Assembly: GCA_964019335.1 (NCBI GenBank)
Contig: OZ025662.1
Location: 558,001-622,000, forward strand
Direction: 5' to 3'
Origin: Diplonema japonicum
Taxonomy: Eukaryota > Euglenozoa > Diplonemea > Diplonemida > Diplonemidae
Length of the DNA: 64,000 nt
The translations under genes were made by a program, and so were the position numbers. The notes beneath the pieces are model-generated. The model searched no databases. It was given only the letters and a program-made list of their open reading frames with translations, and was not told the DNA's origin. This document shows, piece after piece, positions 29,301 to 40,006 of this stretch (position 1 is its first letter; every line of letters begins with the position of its first letter).

Positions 29301-30628
29301 CTATGCTGTCGCAGATTTTGCAGATCGTGCTCGAAGCGCAGAACAGCAAGGCGCCCATCCAGAAGTACGCCGACATGATCTCCGCTGTCTTCGTCCCCGT
29401 CATCGTGTTGATCTCTATCATAGTCTTCCTGGTATGGCTGTCGTTGGGGTTGGCTGACGTCTGGGGCGACGACTTCACAGACGAGTCTGACGGTGTGTTT
29501 GCCTCGCAATTTTTCATCGCGACAGTGATCATCGCATGCCCCTGTGCCATGGGGCTGGCTACACCCACGGCTGTCATGGTCGGGACAGGCCTGGGTGCAA
29601 AGGCGGGTATTTTAATCAAGGGCGGAGAGGCGCTTGAAGGTGCCGCGAAGCCCAAAGCCGTACTATTTGACAAGACAGGGACCCTCACAATGGGGAAGCC
29701 CTCTGTGACGGAGTACCTGTGGTTCGCAGAGAAGGACAAACCGCTTGAAGAGAAGGTGGTGAAGATGGTGGCGGCCGCCGAGTCCTCGTCAGACCACCCC
29801 ATCGCGAAGGCCATCGTGAAACATTGCGACCGAGGTGCCCTCCCTGTTCCAGAAGACTTCGAAAACATTCCGGGGAAGGGTATACGATGCAGCCTGGAAG
29901 GCAGCGTGTTGACTATTGGCAAGCCAAAATACATTTTAGAAACCACGCATCTAACAGCTGTTGTAGAGGAGAGGATCGCGGAGATACAGTCAGAGGGAAA
30001 GACCGTGGTGGTGGCCGCGTACGATGGCGAGGCAAGGTGTTTGTTTGGAATCTCAGATGTCATTCGCAAAGAGTCGAAAGAGGTGATTGCTGCGCTGCAC
30101 AAGAGGGGCATCGACGTCCATATGGTGACAGGGGACAACACACGCACGGCAAAACACGTCGCGGGGATACTAGGAATCCCCGAGAACAGAGTCAACAGCG
30201 AGATCCTACCAGCAGGGAAAGCAATGGTTGTGAAAGGGCTGCAGGAGGACCTCAACGAGAAAATTTTCTTCGTCGGGGATGGCATCAATGACACGCCAGC
30301 CTTGGCCCAGGCAGACGTAGGAGTTGCAATCGGTGGGGGGACCAATGTAGCGGTGGAATCGGCGGATATCGTGCTCATCAAGGACGACCTGTGGGGCGTC
30401 CTGCATAGCATCCAGATCGCTGCTGCCACCACTTCAAAAATTAAGTGGAATTTCGTTTGGGCGTTCGGGTACAACGTCTGCGCCATTCCCATTGCTGCGG
30501 GTGTGCTTTACCCAGCATTCCACCTCCAGCTCCCTCCTATCATTGCTGGTATTGCAATGGTCGCCTCGTCGCTCACAGTGCTTGCGTCGTCGCTCCTGCT
30601 GAAGACGTTTAAGCCCACCTGCTCATAG
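26378..30628 (+). CDS. P1B-type Cu+-transporting ATPase with duplicated Cys-rich N-terminus
   Basis: 1416 residues, with all landmarks of a copper P-type pump: an HMA domain with MRCVSC (Cys588, Cys591), eight-TM topology, TGEPMPVHK in the actuator domain, the CPC motif at 1054-1056 in CPCAMGLATPTAVMVG, DKTGTLT with phosphorylated Asp1098, SDHPIAKAI (the HP motif), and GDGINDTPALAQADVGVAIG. It should export Cu+ to the secretory path or out of the cell. The first 540 residues are a tandem duplication of about 268 residues. Each unit starts with a Cys cluster (CGHCGKNCSCVGMCRC; CKFCGPSCCCTSVDCSC) and carries an HMA-like LTGA-S/T-CKSCT motif (near residues 126 and 391). The clusters resemble metallothionein segments and may sense or buffer copper. 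Confidence 0.93.
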   Translation: MIDCGHCGKNCSCVGMCRCAQTREELGERVTVEKGNKYCEYLRGLREGKAVELVPLDAAAVEYVEAVLQGLPGVQDVALSKDKKSVFASSKDRSSVSMVQGFAERDTMEVEMAASPKRHDEFVLTGASCKSCTSNISKKLRKEPSKVSACCFDINKDGESSMRTYSEPHVSTPRLQAEVASRTALAADKFGVAMQTTRGDWETSVFVKDSNLPPEVVTIDGVSEAKMLKHSASCNLLNLSLVPSCDISKVRHAVVAALKQQNLLVDPYAECKFCGPSCCCTSVDCSCKHEQEGAFGEMIQVYGEDERYCTDLKAVTEGQYVEIVPTSAEVLEGVYEVLNGMDGVDTVVLSKERESVFVGSQNIPKVIRALHEKEKGAMTLRPQRRDEFRLTGATCKSCTANIGRKFKNADALEAWSFDIENERLDVFSYVGTPESEVQVEVASKVLQAGEKFGVARKVPWEPRLSDRRAMLTTSIVVKGADEHAQYPEWSMINGVTTGEVVPCPNTEYEVVNIGMLEGTSPSAVRHAVSRALAENKIEIASPSADWKGKAAKVEPNAPDYEDADHAVDVNKLLSEQQVFEFIVGGMRCVSCATKIESHFADVPGVARCNVNAATSITRVTASPSVLDADAVQKHIASLGFTAELLQSAGAAGFVFAAPPGDTDIALKTLQAMETVESAALVDDSKLLVKVAPGVMAIDIEKEAKEQGVHLERDKSSRNDKLLSALKREDAIAESKRGFIESAIPTVPLIVLHMILESFAGVAPMRDVKIYNSLTLEPLVEWTLCTYVLLRCGAPFYKGAWAALRNGSANMAVLVCIGVTTAYIASIVMSVIAIFSEHMEPELHFATAAALLCFMLLGQYLESNAKAMTSEALVSLMELQPTDATIIRKDRKTGEVLGTEIVDTEELVRGVVCRVAAGVRVPCDGHVVSGSGDVDESMVTGEPMPVHKRIGDEVVGGTIVMDGAVDVEVDHCGSETMLSQILQIVLEAQNSKAPIQKYADMISAVFVPVIVLISIIVFLVWLSLGLADVWGDDFTDESDGVFASQFFIATVIIACPCAMGLATPTAVMVGTGLGAKAGILIKGGEALEGAAKPKAVLFDKTGTLTMGKPSVTEYLWFAEKDKPLEEKVVKMVAAAESSSDHPIAKAIVKHCDRGALPVPEDFENIPGKGIRCSLEGSVLTIGKPKYILETTHLTAVVEERIAEIQSEGKTVVVAAYDGEARCLFGISDVIRKESKEVIAALHKRGIDVHMVTGDNTRTAKHVAGILGIPENRVNSEILPAGKAMVVKGLQEDLNEKIFFVGDGINDTPALAQADVGVAIGGGTNVAVESADIVLIKDDLWGVLHSIQIAAATTSKIKWNFVWAFGYNVCAIPIAAGVLYPAFHLQLPPIIAGIAMVASSLTVLASSLLLKTFKPTCS

Positions 30629-30791
30629 AAAATATGGTCAAGGGGGCTTTGTTCCGTCACGTTATCTTCTTCCCCCCCCTGTTTGTCCTTTTGTTTTTTC
30701 GAGTTCGAGTTATGCCCTTTGCTTTTTTTTATTTTATTCTCAGCGACGCAAAAAAAGAGCTTTTGACTTGACATAGTTGCTGAGGTAAGTG

Positions 30792-30823
<32 letters not shown>

Positions 30824-31414
30824 CTTCTTTTTCCGTCTTTCCCCTATTTGGTTTGATTCTTTTTTTTATATTTGTTTGATTCATATGTTTTTTGCTTACT
30901 TGAAAAAAATGCCGAAGGGGAAAAAAAAAAAAAAGAAGAAGAGTCGGCGATTGTTGTGTGCACCGGATAACCAACAAGCCTGCCAATACTCTTTTTTTTT
31001 TTTTTTTAGCAAAAGAACAATAGTTCTTCGTTGTGTGGAACTGCCATCTTTCAGTTTTTTTTTCTTTTCTTGTTTCCACTTTCAACGTGGGGGGGTAACA
31101 TAGGAGGTACAGTCACCGCAGGTGTGTACTTAGCGGAAGCTCCGCAAGCCCAAGCTCACATTGACGAACAGGCAACTGGCTTCCGAAAAAAAAAAGTGAC
31201 TTCCTAGTCTAATCTCTTGTTCCCCTCTTTTTTCCCCCCTCTCTTTTTCCAAAAAAAAAAAAAGAAAAGTGAATGCAGTATTTTGAAGTCCGGACCCCCC
31301 CCCCCCCCCCCAACTTGTTTTCCTAGCTCTTCTTTAAGGTTTTAATTTTTTATTTATTTATTCATAAATCATTCAGAATAGGAGCGGGGAGGGGGAGGTG
31401 GAGGGGGAGAGGAA
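30629..31414. other. Spacer without recognised gene
   Basis: It contains a T run of about 36 bases (30789-30823), A/AAG tracts, a poly-C block (31296-31311) and TTTAT repeats. One short coding-like segment at about 31102-31207 is listed as a finding. Confidence 0.5.
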
Positions 31415-31849
31415 ATGCTAGATCTGGAGGCTCTTTTTGGCAGCCTAGGAGACTGTCTGGCGAGCACGAAAGGAAAAGCTGTCATGGGACGAACGAGCGC
31501 AATAATACAGTACCAGTTCAGAGATGTAGGCGTGGGGTACGTGGCAGACTACAGCACGGGAAGGGTATATGCTGGAAGCCACCCTTCGCCAGAGCTGATT
31601 TTGATGCTTGATATTGCTACATTTGAGAAGATGATGGACGCTTCGAGAAGACCCGTGGATGTAATTATGTCTGGAGAAGCAAGCCTCGTTGGTAATCTGC
31701 AGGTAGCCTTTGACCTCACTTTTGACATTTTATGCCTTCGAACCCTGCCCCACCTGGACGAGAAGAAACGGAAACGGGTACCCACCAAGCGTGACGACTC
31801 TTTGAACCTCCAACTACACACCAGCAAAAAACCAACAGCATTTTGTTAG
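31415..31849 (+). CDS. Divergent SCP2-domain protein (144 aa)
   Basis: The fold pattern of the SCP2 genes is recognisable: TSAIIQYQFRDVGVGYVADY matches the ITYEFPDTGVSYVMD strands, then TGRVYAG, PELILMLDIATFEKMMDASR for the strand-helix unit, and IMSGEASLVGNLQVAFDLTF for the C-terminal lipid-tunnel part. Divergence from the three identical copies is strong, so it is an old paralogue not caught in their homogenisation. The last 35 residues (basic, KKRKRVPTKRDD) are an extension not found in the others, or a frame read into the 3' UTR past an unrecognised intron. A purine-rich leader precedes the ATG. Confidence 0.65.
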   Translation: MLDLEALFGSLGDCLASTKGKAVMGRTSAIIQYQFRDVGVGYVADYSTGRVYAGSHPSPELILMLDIATFEKMMDASRRPVDVIMSGEASLVGNLQVAFDLTFDILCLRTLPHLDEKKRKRVPTKRDDSLNLQLHTSKKPTAFC

Positions 31850-31977
31850 ATTTTCTTTTTCTTCCTTTTTTTTTTTGTTTTTTCGAGGATAAAAAAAAAA
31901 AGAAAATAAAAAGGGGAGGGGGGGGAAAAAAAAAGAATTGGGGGAAAAAAGAAAACATATGGTGCATTTGGAAATTG

Positions 31978-34900
31978 ATGGTGGGAAGTAACGGGAGCGA
32001 AAAGGATATCGTTGGTGTTGATCAAATGATACAAGAACAACACGCAACGGGCGAGGCAGAGACGGGTGAGGTGGACAAAAAAGTAGCAGTGAAGCTCAAG
32101 AGCTTGTTGTCCCTGCAACAAGACAAGGATGGCCCCGCGGAACCTGTAATATCTGTGCCCAGCTACCCAGCAACGTCAATGTACATTCTGGCGGAAAAAG
32201 AGACAGTTCGAAGCATTTTCTTGGGCGGCGGCGGTTCGACTCAGCTGATCTACAAAGGGGAACGAGAGTCATATAACACATTGGTATCATCACTATTTTG
32301 TTTCGGACCTCTGAACCCGCTGAGAATCTTTGCATTCGACTTCATCAATTCAAAGCTTGCGGAGAACGCTACGCTGCTGCTCATCATATTGAACTCCATC
32401 ACGTTGTCTATAGACGCTGCAGATTTCAATGATGAGGGCTTGAAGGGGTTTCTTGTAGCAAGCGAATACTTCTTCCAAATCGCCTTTACCATTGAGATGC
32501 TGACAAAGATCCTCGCGTTGGGCTTTATGCTCCACCCCCACTCATATATGCGTGGCACCTGGAACATCATTGATTTCGTTGTTGTGATGGCCGGGTTTTC
32601 CATGTTTTTCCCGGGCGGGACGAATGTCAGCGTGGTGAGGTTGGTAAGGGTGATCCGTCCTTTGAGGACCATCAGCAGGGTAGCTGGGATGCGTATTATA
32701 ATGAACAGTATTATAAGTTCCATTCCAACTCTGCTTGAAGTATTCGTGTTGCTGTCATTCTTGATCATCATCTTCGCCATCACTGGAATGAGCCTGTTCG
32801 GAAGTAACTGGCACCAACGCTGCCATGTGGTCGATGAGACAAACGATAAGTTGTACTACCCTGTTCAGAACGACTCCATTCCATGCGGTACTGGTCGGAA
32901 TTGCAGTTCGAACGGCGTCACGTTGCAGCAGATATGTGTCAAAGGTGCATACAGGGACAGGATTTTGAACTTCGATCACTTTCTGTCTGCCACGCTCCTC
33001 GTCATCAAGATCATCACCCTCGACGACTGGCCAGACGATATGCGGAAGGCGCAGAACATCGCGGGCTTCTACTCCTTCGCGTACTTCCTCATCCTCACCA
33101 TCGTTGGGTCGTACTTCTGCATCAACCTCGTCCTTGCCATCCTCAGTAGCGTTTTCTCCGAAGAGGCCGACGCGCAGGTGATGGATGCCGTGCAGATGAG
33201 CTCTGTTGTCTTCAAAGAAGGGGACTGTCTCCTGTCTTTGAGCAACGCAACTGCTACCAACCCTGGCGGGCAAAACCCTCCTGACGGCGACCCCAGCAAC
33301 GTCCTCGACCCGAACACGGACACCAAATGGACAGACTACAATCTATGCGAACTCATCGTCTCCTTCTCCTCATTGGTCACTGTTGAAGCTTACTCATGGG
33401 TCACAGCGAAAGACGCCCCACAATGCGACCCTGTCAGCTGGCGTCTGAGCGGCAGCAAGGACGGGTTGTCATGGGACCACCTTGACGAGGTTTCCGACTA
33501 CCCGACAACGGTGGAGCGGCGGGAGGAGTTACCTCCTTTTACCATCGAGCGTCCTGAGGAGTACCGGGCGTATAAGTTCACGCTGTTGAAACGGAGGATA
33601 GACATTGAGGACGGGGAGTTAGAGTCAGAGGAGGAACTGCCCACCGTAGAGGTCAATATGAACGAGACAGTGAATAGTTTAGACAGTGCTGCGAGATTGC
33701 CGTGGCAGCGGGTGCCAAGAAGAAGAAAGAGCAAGGTGAAACTGAGCATACAATCGACGCGGTCGAGCTTCGACGAAGAACTGGAGGAGTCGGAAACCAC
33801 TCTGAACAACATAAGGATGAGATTTGTTCACATAGTGTGTCACCCCATGTTCGGGTGGTTTATCTTGTTTGTGACCATAGTGAACGTAACATGCATGGCA
33901 ATGGACCACCACGGCATCGACAAGTCGTGGAAGGAGATCACTGACCAAATAATCTTCTGGTGTTCCGTCGTCTTCGTCGCGGAAATGTTTTTCAAGATCT
34001 TCGCGTTGGGTTTCAAGCGGTACTTCCAAGACCGGTACAATGCCTTTGACTGTATACTCGTTCTCATTTCCATCCCTGAGCTTGTCCTTGCTTTCAAAGA
34101 CGGAATCAGTGGAACAGGGGTCAGCGGTTCCATCTCCGCGTTTCGCGTCTTCCGTTTAGCACGGTTTGCAAGGGTTGCAGAGCGGCTTGAAGCCTTGCGC
34201 GTGTTGTTGGAAACGATTGTCGAGAGCATCCTCAGTGTGATGTACTTGTTTCTCATCATGTTGCTGTTTATCTTTATGTTCGGGATCCTCGGATTGCAGC
34301 TTTTCAAAAACACGTATCCTGAGGCACCGCAACGGTATCCTGAGGACTACACGGCAGGGGAAAGAAGCCACTTCGACACGTTTCCACAGGCATTGCTGAC
34401 TGTGTTTGTGGTGATAACCGGAGAGGCATGGGCGACGGTGATGCGTGACGGGATCCTAGGGACGTCATGGGGAGCTGCGTTGTATTTTGTTCTGGTTTTT
34501 GTGTTCGGGAACTATGTATTGCTGAACCTGTTCATCGCCATTCTGATATACAACTTCAGCGAAGCATCGAAGCGAAGCAACTTGGAAGCAGAGGACCCAT
34601 CAGAAGCATTCGCAGGCACACCGCGAAGTGTAGGACACGCGGCACGACTGTTATTGTGCGACTCCCCTCGCTGCAGCAGGGAGATACCAAACCCTTTAAA
34701 CCGACCAGCATCCAGAGAACGAGGCCGGGAAGCAATAGAATACAGCATAATGTGGAGCAACCCACGGCCGGAAAACATCATCGCAGAGTGGCTGTACACA
34801 AAGTTGGAAGAGGGGCGACAGGAATATCGGTTGCAAGGGATGTCATTCGGGTTCTTCCCCCCCGACCACAGGCTGCGTGTGTTCCTCGCCGGTATTGTAC

Positions 34901-37534
34901 TGCACCCGTTCTTCGACTACGTTGTCATCTTCATCATCCTGTGCAACGTGGTGTTCTTATCCTTGGACAACCCTTCCAGTGATGAGAACCGCACAAGAAG
35001 GGACTTGATCTACATTACGGATATCATTTTCACAGTGCTGTTCTTTCTAGAATCCGTTTCCAAGTGCATTGTGCTGGGGGTGTATCATCGTGTTGATGAT
35101 GAAGACGCGGAGTACGGCAACTACCGGACGGGCTACTTGAACAACGTGTGGAACCGCATTGATATGGTGGTCGTTGTGACTGCCATCGCAGGGCTTGGTT
35201 TTGCCCCGTTCAAACTTTTCAGGAGCCTTCGCGCGGTGAGGTTGGTCATTATATCCGTCGATGTGAGGGTCTTGGTGCTGTCGTTGCTCATGGCGTTGCC
35301 GCAGATCGCGTACGTGCTTCTTGTCTGCTCATTTGTGTGGCTTGTCTTCGGGATACTGGGCGTCTCGTTGTTCAAAGGATCCTTTTATTACTGCACGGAC
35401 CTAAGCGTAGTCGCGAAGGAACACTGCACGGGTCTTCATGAACTCGTTGTATTGGGTTGGAACGGAACAGAGACGATATTGGAGGAGCGGCAGTGGAAGC
35501 GGCCTCGGTACCACTTCGACAATGTGGGGCATGCAATGATGACCTTGTTCGAAGTTGCTGTTGGAGAGGGGTGGGCGAAGATCATGTACACTGGTATGGA
35601 CTCTAGTCTGGACGGCGATAAGGCGTTGCGAAAAGAAGCGAATTTCGTGCACAGTCTGTACTTCGTTATGTTTGTGATAGTCGGGGGGTTCTTCGCGATG
35701 AACCTTTTCGTCGGCATGTTGATCGATCAGTTCGGCAGAGTCCGTTCGGAGAAGGACGGGACCGCCTTTCTCAGCGAGCCCCAGCGGGTGTGGCTAGGCG
35801 TTGCCAAGGTCATGTCGCGTACAAAGCTGTACCGTGTCCCTGTTGTGCAGTACCTCAACCCTGTCTTGCACAAGATCTCCATTATCGCACGGCACCCCTA
35901 CTTCGACCATTTTATTCTCGGCCTTATCGTCGTCAACCTCGTCTTCATGTGCACCGCCCATGAAGGCCAGCCTGTTGTCGTTACTGATATGCTTTATTAC
36001 GTGTATGAGTAGAATGGGAGGGGAGAAAAAAGATTGAAGATAACACTATTAGGAACTACACGTTCACTTTGATCTTCGCGGTGGAGGCTATTGTGAAAGT
36101 AATCGGGCTTGGTATGGGAATAGGGGTGAAAACAGTATCAATTTTCAGGTCCTTCTGTTTACTTCGGTGACAGTTGGTGCAGGTTCGATTTCTTGTTGGT
36201 GGTGTCCTCACTGCTTGGGCTGATACTCAAGGTTGGGACGGAATGGACACGGGTGTTGAGAATAGGGAGAATATTCAGATTGATTAAACGGGCGAAGAGT
36301 ATGAAAGTGATTAAAGTGAAGAAAATCACCCCCCCCCCCCCCCCCCTCCCCCCAGGCCTCCAGAAGCTATTCACGACGCTGATGTACGCGTTGCCTTCAC
36401 TGGCGAACATCACTATTTTCTTGATAGTTGTGTTTTTTATGTTCGGGGTGGTTGGTATGGGGTGTTTGCACGGGAACCAACCCCAAAAAGGCGTCAATCT
36501 GTTTGGCCGAATCACCTTCAAGGGCAACGAAGCCTTCGACTCCAATACGAACTTCAGAGATCTCGGCCATGCCATTGTGTTGCTCTACGCGTATGTGGAA
36601 TTGGAAAAAAAAAAAAAAAAAAAAAAGTGTTGCAACAACCGAAACATGGACAGATGTCATGGAGGCTTGCATGGTAACAGAGGGCAACTCTGGTATGAGT
36701 TTGCGGATTTCTTTTGTTTTTTTGTTTTTACACCTCCTTCCCCTTACAGGATGCACCGACAGCGACGACTGTGGGACGAACTGTTGCGGCACGCAGTGGG
36801 CCGTTTTGTATTTCTTCTCGTTCATGGTGCTTGGTTCCTTCGTAGTGCTCAACCTGTTTGTGACGGTGCTGCTCGATCAGTTCCAAGAAGAAGACGCTTT
36901 GAACAGCAAGGACAATCTGTATGGCCCCCTTCTTTCTTTTAATTCTTTCATCTTAAAACCCAGCACCAAAATGGAAATCTTCCGCGTTCTTCGGGAAAAG
37001 TGGGTCCACTTCGACACTCAAGCCAACTCCACCGTGCCTGCACATGTCTTCATTGGCATCATAAGGAACCTTCCGGACGGTGTGAGCAAGGATCTCGGGT
37101 TAGTCAGGTCGAAACGGAACAAAGAGGGAACGTTCATGAACTTCTTGGCCAGTCTTTCGCTTCCGGTCACGGCGGTGAGCAACTCTTCTTTTCCAAGAGG
37201 GTACCAGCTTCATGTGGAGTACGGCGTGGCACAGCGGTACCTTGCACTAAGAGCTTTTAAAATCAGCATGTCAGATGCTGTTCAGGTTCAGCTACTCACA
37301 AAAACACCAATGCCATGCCATCTCCCTTCCAGCTCACAAGCCCATTTTTGCATCCACCACTACTACGCTGTGCGCAAACTATGCCAAGCAACTTGTTCTT
37401 ACCGCCGGCGAAACAAAGCAGCCAGCATAGATGCAACCACCATCTATGTCGTCCAAGCCTGCCCTGGCAAGATACACCCTTCGTCAGTGCAGGGCCCCGA
37501 TAACAGCGACGATGATGCAGAGGCCAAGGACTGA
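31978..37534 (+). CDS. Four-domain voltage-gated cation channel with discoidin-like insert, about six introns
   Basis: Spliced length is 1762 residues. Introns: 36009-36052, 36112-36148, 36316-36363, 36591-36627, 36693-36749 and 36919-36963. The exon sum of 5289 nt is in frame. Four repeats each have S1-S6, with S4 Arg ladders (VRLVRVIRPLRTISRV; FRVFRLARFARVAERL; LFRSLRAVRLV; TRVLRIGRIFRLIKRAK). Pore filters read TLDDW, TGEAW, VGEGW and TTETW, giving D-E-E-E at the ring that is EEEE in CaV channels, so Ca2+ permeability is expected. The I-II loop (residues about 413-540) holds a galactose-binding-like (F5/8 type C) domain: NVLDPNTDTKW, PVSWRLSGSKDGLSWDHLD, EYRAYKFTLL. The C-terminal 200 residues are cytosolic. 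The intron at 36919 is a multiple of three, so less certain than the others. Confidence 0.88.
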
Positions 37535-37757
37535 TTGCTTTTGTTTTTCTTTTCTTTTTTTTCTTTTCCTCTCCTTTTTTCCAAAAGGGGATATGGGCCT
37601 TTTTTTTTTTTCATTTTTTTTTTCTCCCCCCACCTCCTTTTTTTTTTTTTTTTTCCTCTTTTTGTTTTGATGTTTGAACCGATTTGGTGATAATTCGCTG
37701 GTAGAAAAAAAAAAAAGAATTACAACACAGAGGGTGGGGGGAAAGAAAAATTAATAA

Positions 37758-38007
37758 ATGCCCGCGGGCAAGGGGAAGAATGCACCGTTCGATAAACAGG
37801 TTTTAAAAAAACAAAATAAAAAAAAATATAAAAAAGGTAATTGACACAATGAAATCGCTGAAACACCCGAAATTGGCGAACCCGCACACGGGGCTGCCAA
37901 AAATGAAACTGGACCACCGGAAATACAGTGCAGTGGGCCACCACCACCACCACCGCCAGAACCGGAGCCAGCAAGGAACAGGGATGCAACGGTGCAGAGT
38001 AATGTAA
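37758..38007 (+). CDS. 70-residue basic His-rich protein, one mini-intron
   Basis: Exon 1 gives MPAGKGKNAPFDKQ (37758-37799). A 37-nt intron (37800-37836, GTTTTAAAA...AAAAAG) consists almost wholly of A and T. Exon 2 (37837-38007) continues in frame with VIDTMKSLKHPKLANPHTGL, a five-His run and a basic tail ending at TAA. The exon total is 213 nt. I do not recognise a family. The clean codon content of exon 2 and the typical mini-intron support a real small gene. It could bind nucleic acid or metal; this is only a guess from composition. Confidence 0.5.
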
Positions 38008-38071
38008 CCCCCTCCCCCCACACTCCCATGCTTTTTCTTTGACGGGGCTTTAGATTTTTGCAAGCGTTATT

Positions 38072-38106
<35 letters not shown>

Positions 38107-38262
38107 TAAGAGCACGCACCGCAAGATCGAGCTTTTTTTTTTCTCTTTTTTTCTTACACGTAACATTTTTGTTTGGAGTTTTTCACCAGTATATTTTATA
38201 TTCCTTTTTATTTGATTTAATTTGCTGTTTTGTTGTATTTTCATCGAGAGGAGGAGGGGACA

Positions 38263-38961
38263 ATGATGAACGAGTCAGCATGCAGCTCAAGCGAGGAATC
38301 GGAATACCTCGCCGAAGAAACAGAGCGCTTCACACTGAAACCGCCCCCGGCAAATCTGCAACGGGCACTGCTCCCATCACGCAGCAAGCACGAGTACACC
38401 GTAGTCTTCGACTTGGACGAGACCCTTGTGTGGCACCCGAGCCCAAGGGTCGTGTACAAAAGACCGTTTTTAGGACAATTGCTAGAAGCTCTTCACGGTA
38501 AGTGCGAGATGGTACTGTGGAGTGCGTCAACAGCCTCAATGGGGGAGCTTGCTCTGAACGTTATCGACCCTACAGGGAAGTACTTCGACCATGTGATCTT
38601 CAGGGACTGCTCGTGGTTTAAAGACACCCCGAAGGTCAAGTACTGCAAGTACCTCTCACAGCTGAACAGGCCTGCCAGCAAAACGCTCATAGTGGAGAAT
38701 TCCCCTAACAGCGTTCGGTTTAATAAAGATAATGGTATCATTGTCCCTGATTTCGCCACGCACACAGTCACCTACGATCCAACCCTCCAGCTTCTTGCTC
38801 AAGTTCTCTCCACATTGATCTCTTCCCACATCCCTGTGCCATCGATGCTCGCATCACACCCACTGATAGAGCGTGTTGGGTTGGTACGTAGAAATGCTTA
38901 TGGAACACCGTTACGCTGCAAGGCTCCTGGGGTGTTTCATTATTTGAAGCTCCGACAGTAG
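38263..38961 (+). CDS. SCP/FCP1-type HAD phosphatase (NIF domain)
   Basis: 232 residues from the first of two adjacent ATGs. The signature FDLDETLVW carries the DxDxT nucleophile pair (Asp50, Asp52), followed by KRPFLGQLLEAL, the HAD motif II region EMVLWSAS, and FDHVIFRDCS, as in small CTD phosphatases. The last catalytic part ENSPNSVRFNKDNGIIVPDF matches the family's DNSP...Q..NAI.I..F, although the first position is Glu in place of the usual Asp. Such enzymes remove phosphate from RNA polymerase II CTD or from other Ser/Thr phosphoproteins, or act as TIM50-like factors. The 60-residue C-terminal part is not typical. The Glu-for-Asp change in motif IV could alter Mg2+ binding. Confidence 0.8.
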   Translation: MMNESACSSSEESEYLAEETERFTLKPPPANLQRALLPSRSKHEYTVVFDLDETLVWHPSPRVVYKRPFLGQLLEALHGKCEMVLWSASTASMGELALNVIDPTGKYFDHVIFRDCSWFKDTPKVKYCKYLSQLNRPASKTLIVENSPNSVRFNKDNGIIVPDFATHTVTYDPTLQLLAQVLSTLISSHIPVPSMLASHPLIERVGLVRRNAYGTPLRCKAPGVFHYLKLRQ

Positions 38962-39970
38962 AGGAAGAAAAAAAAAAAGAAAAAAAAAAAAAAAAGAATG
39001 AAATGATAGAAAGGGAACTTGAGAAGGTGACAAAAGATGGAAAAAAAAAAAAAAAAAAAAAGAGGAGAAGTTGTTGTTATAATGTCCCTCTCTCGCTTCA
39101 CTTAAAAAAAAAAAAAAAAAGAAGAAGAAAAAAAAAAATAAAGCCATTTACTAATGAGTTGGAAAGAAGAAAAGAAAAAATGCTTTTCTTTGTAGGAAAG
39201 CAATATATGGACACATGAACTGTTATTTTTAAATAGTAGCGATGCATTTGCGACTGTGGTCGTCGTACTGGCTTGTGTCATCTTGACGTTAAAAGATAGA
39301 GTTTTATTTTTGTCAGTGCCTTAATTAAGACTTTTTCGCGGCGCAGTTTGTTGATCCAACACAAAGGGGAAAAAAAAAAAAAGAAGAATGAAAAAAAAAG
39401 GAAGGGAAAGGCTTGCCTCCCTTTCATAACTTTTTGCACTGAGTAGAACTCAGGTCCATCCTTTTTTTTTTCCTCTCTCTCTCTCTCCCCTCTTCTAGGG
39501 ATTTTGTACGCCCCCCCTCCCCTCCCCTCCCATTAAATCTTCTAATTGTCATTAGTAGTTGACCCTCACTCCCCTTCCTCTTCCCCCTTCCTCAACCTTT
39601 TATTGGTGGAGATTCGTGGCTTTTTTTTGGCAAAATAAAAAAAAAAAGGAGGGTTTTTTTTTTTCCTTCTATTCCACTTCTTTTTGTAGTAGGGCTTGAT
39701 TTCCTTTCCTTCAAAAATACTGTAAAAAAAAAAAGAAAGAAAAAAAAAAGAAGAAGAAGAAGAAATGATGAAACAGACAAGCGATTGGGGGGGGGGGGGG
39801 GGGGGGGGGTTTCCCCCGTTTCAGCGAGTTCGGGAATTTGTCAAAAATATCCTTCGGCGGCTTCTTCAGAGGTGGAGGCCCGGAAAGGACTTGTGTCCAA
39901 GGGGAGGCATCCAGCGATCTTCTTCTGCCTGCAAGCTCCATTTAGTCTAGTTCGCATTTATTTGTTTTAC

Positions 39971-40006
<36 letters not shown>

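Noticed and set aside
28840-30492. Minus-strand open frame of about 550 codons opposite the Cu+ ATPase
   Set aside because: It is the antisense shadow of a clearly functional ATPase with every motif in place. Its composition is Ser/Thr/Pro-rich without domains.
36183-36193. GGTTCGATTTC resembling a tRNA T-loop
   Set aside because: It lies in an exon of the channel encoding the start of domain IV S3, with no cloverleaf around it.
39765-39950. Possible small gene beside a G run, on either strand
   Set aside because: Three different frames on two strands are all open, which is expected by chance in this composition. No frame has a convincing start plus splice pattern.
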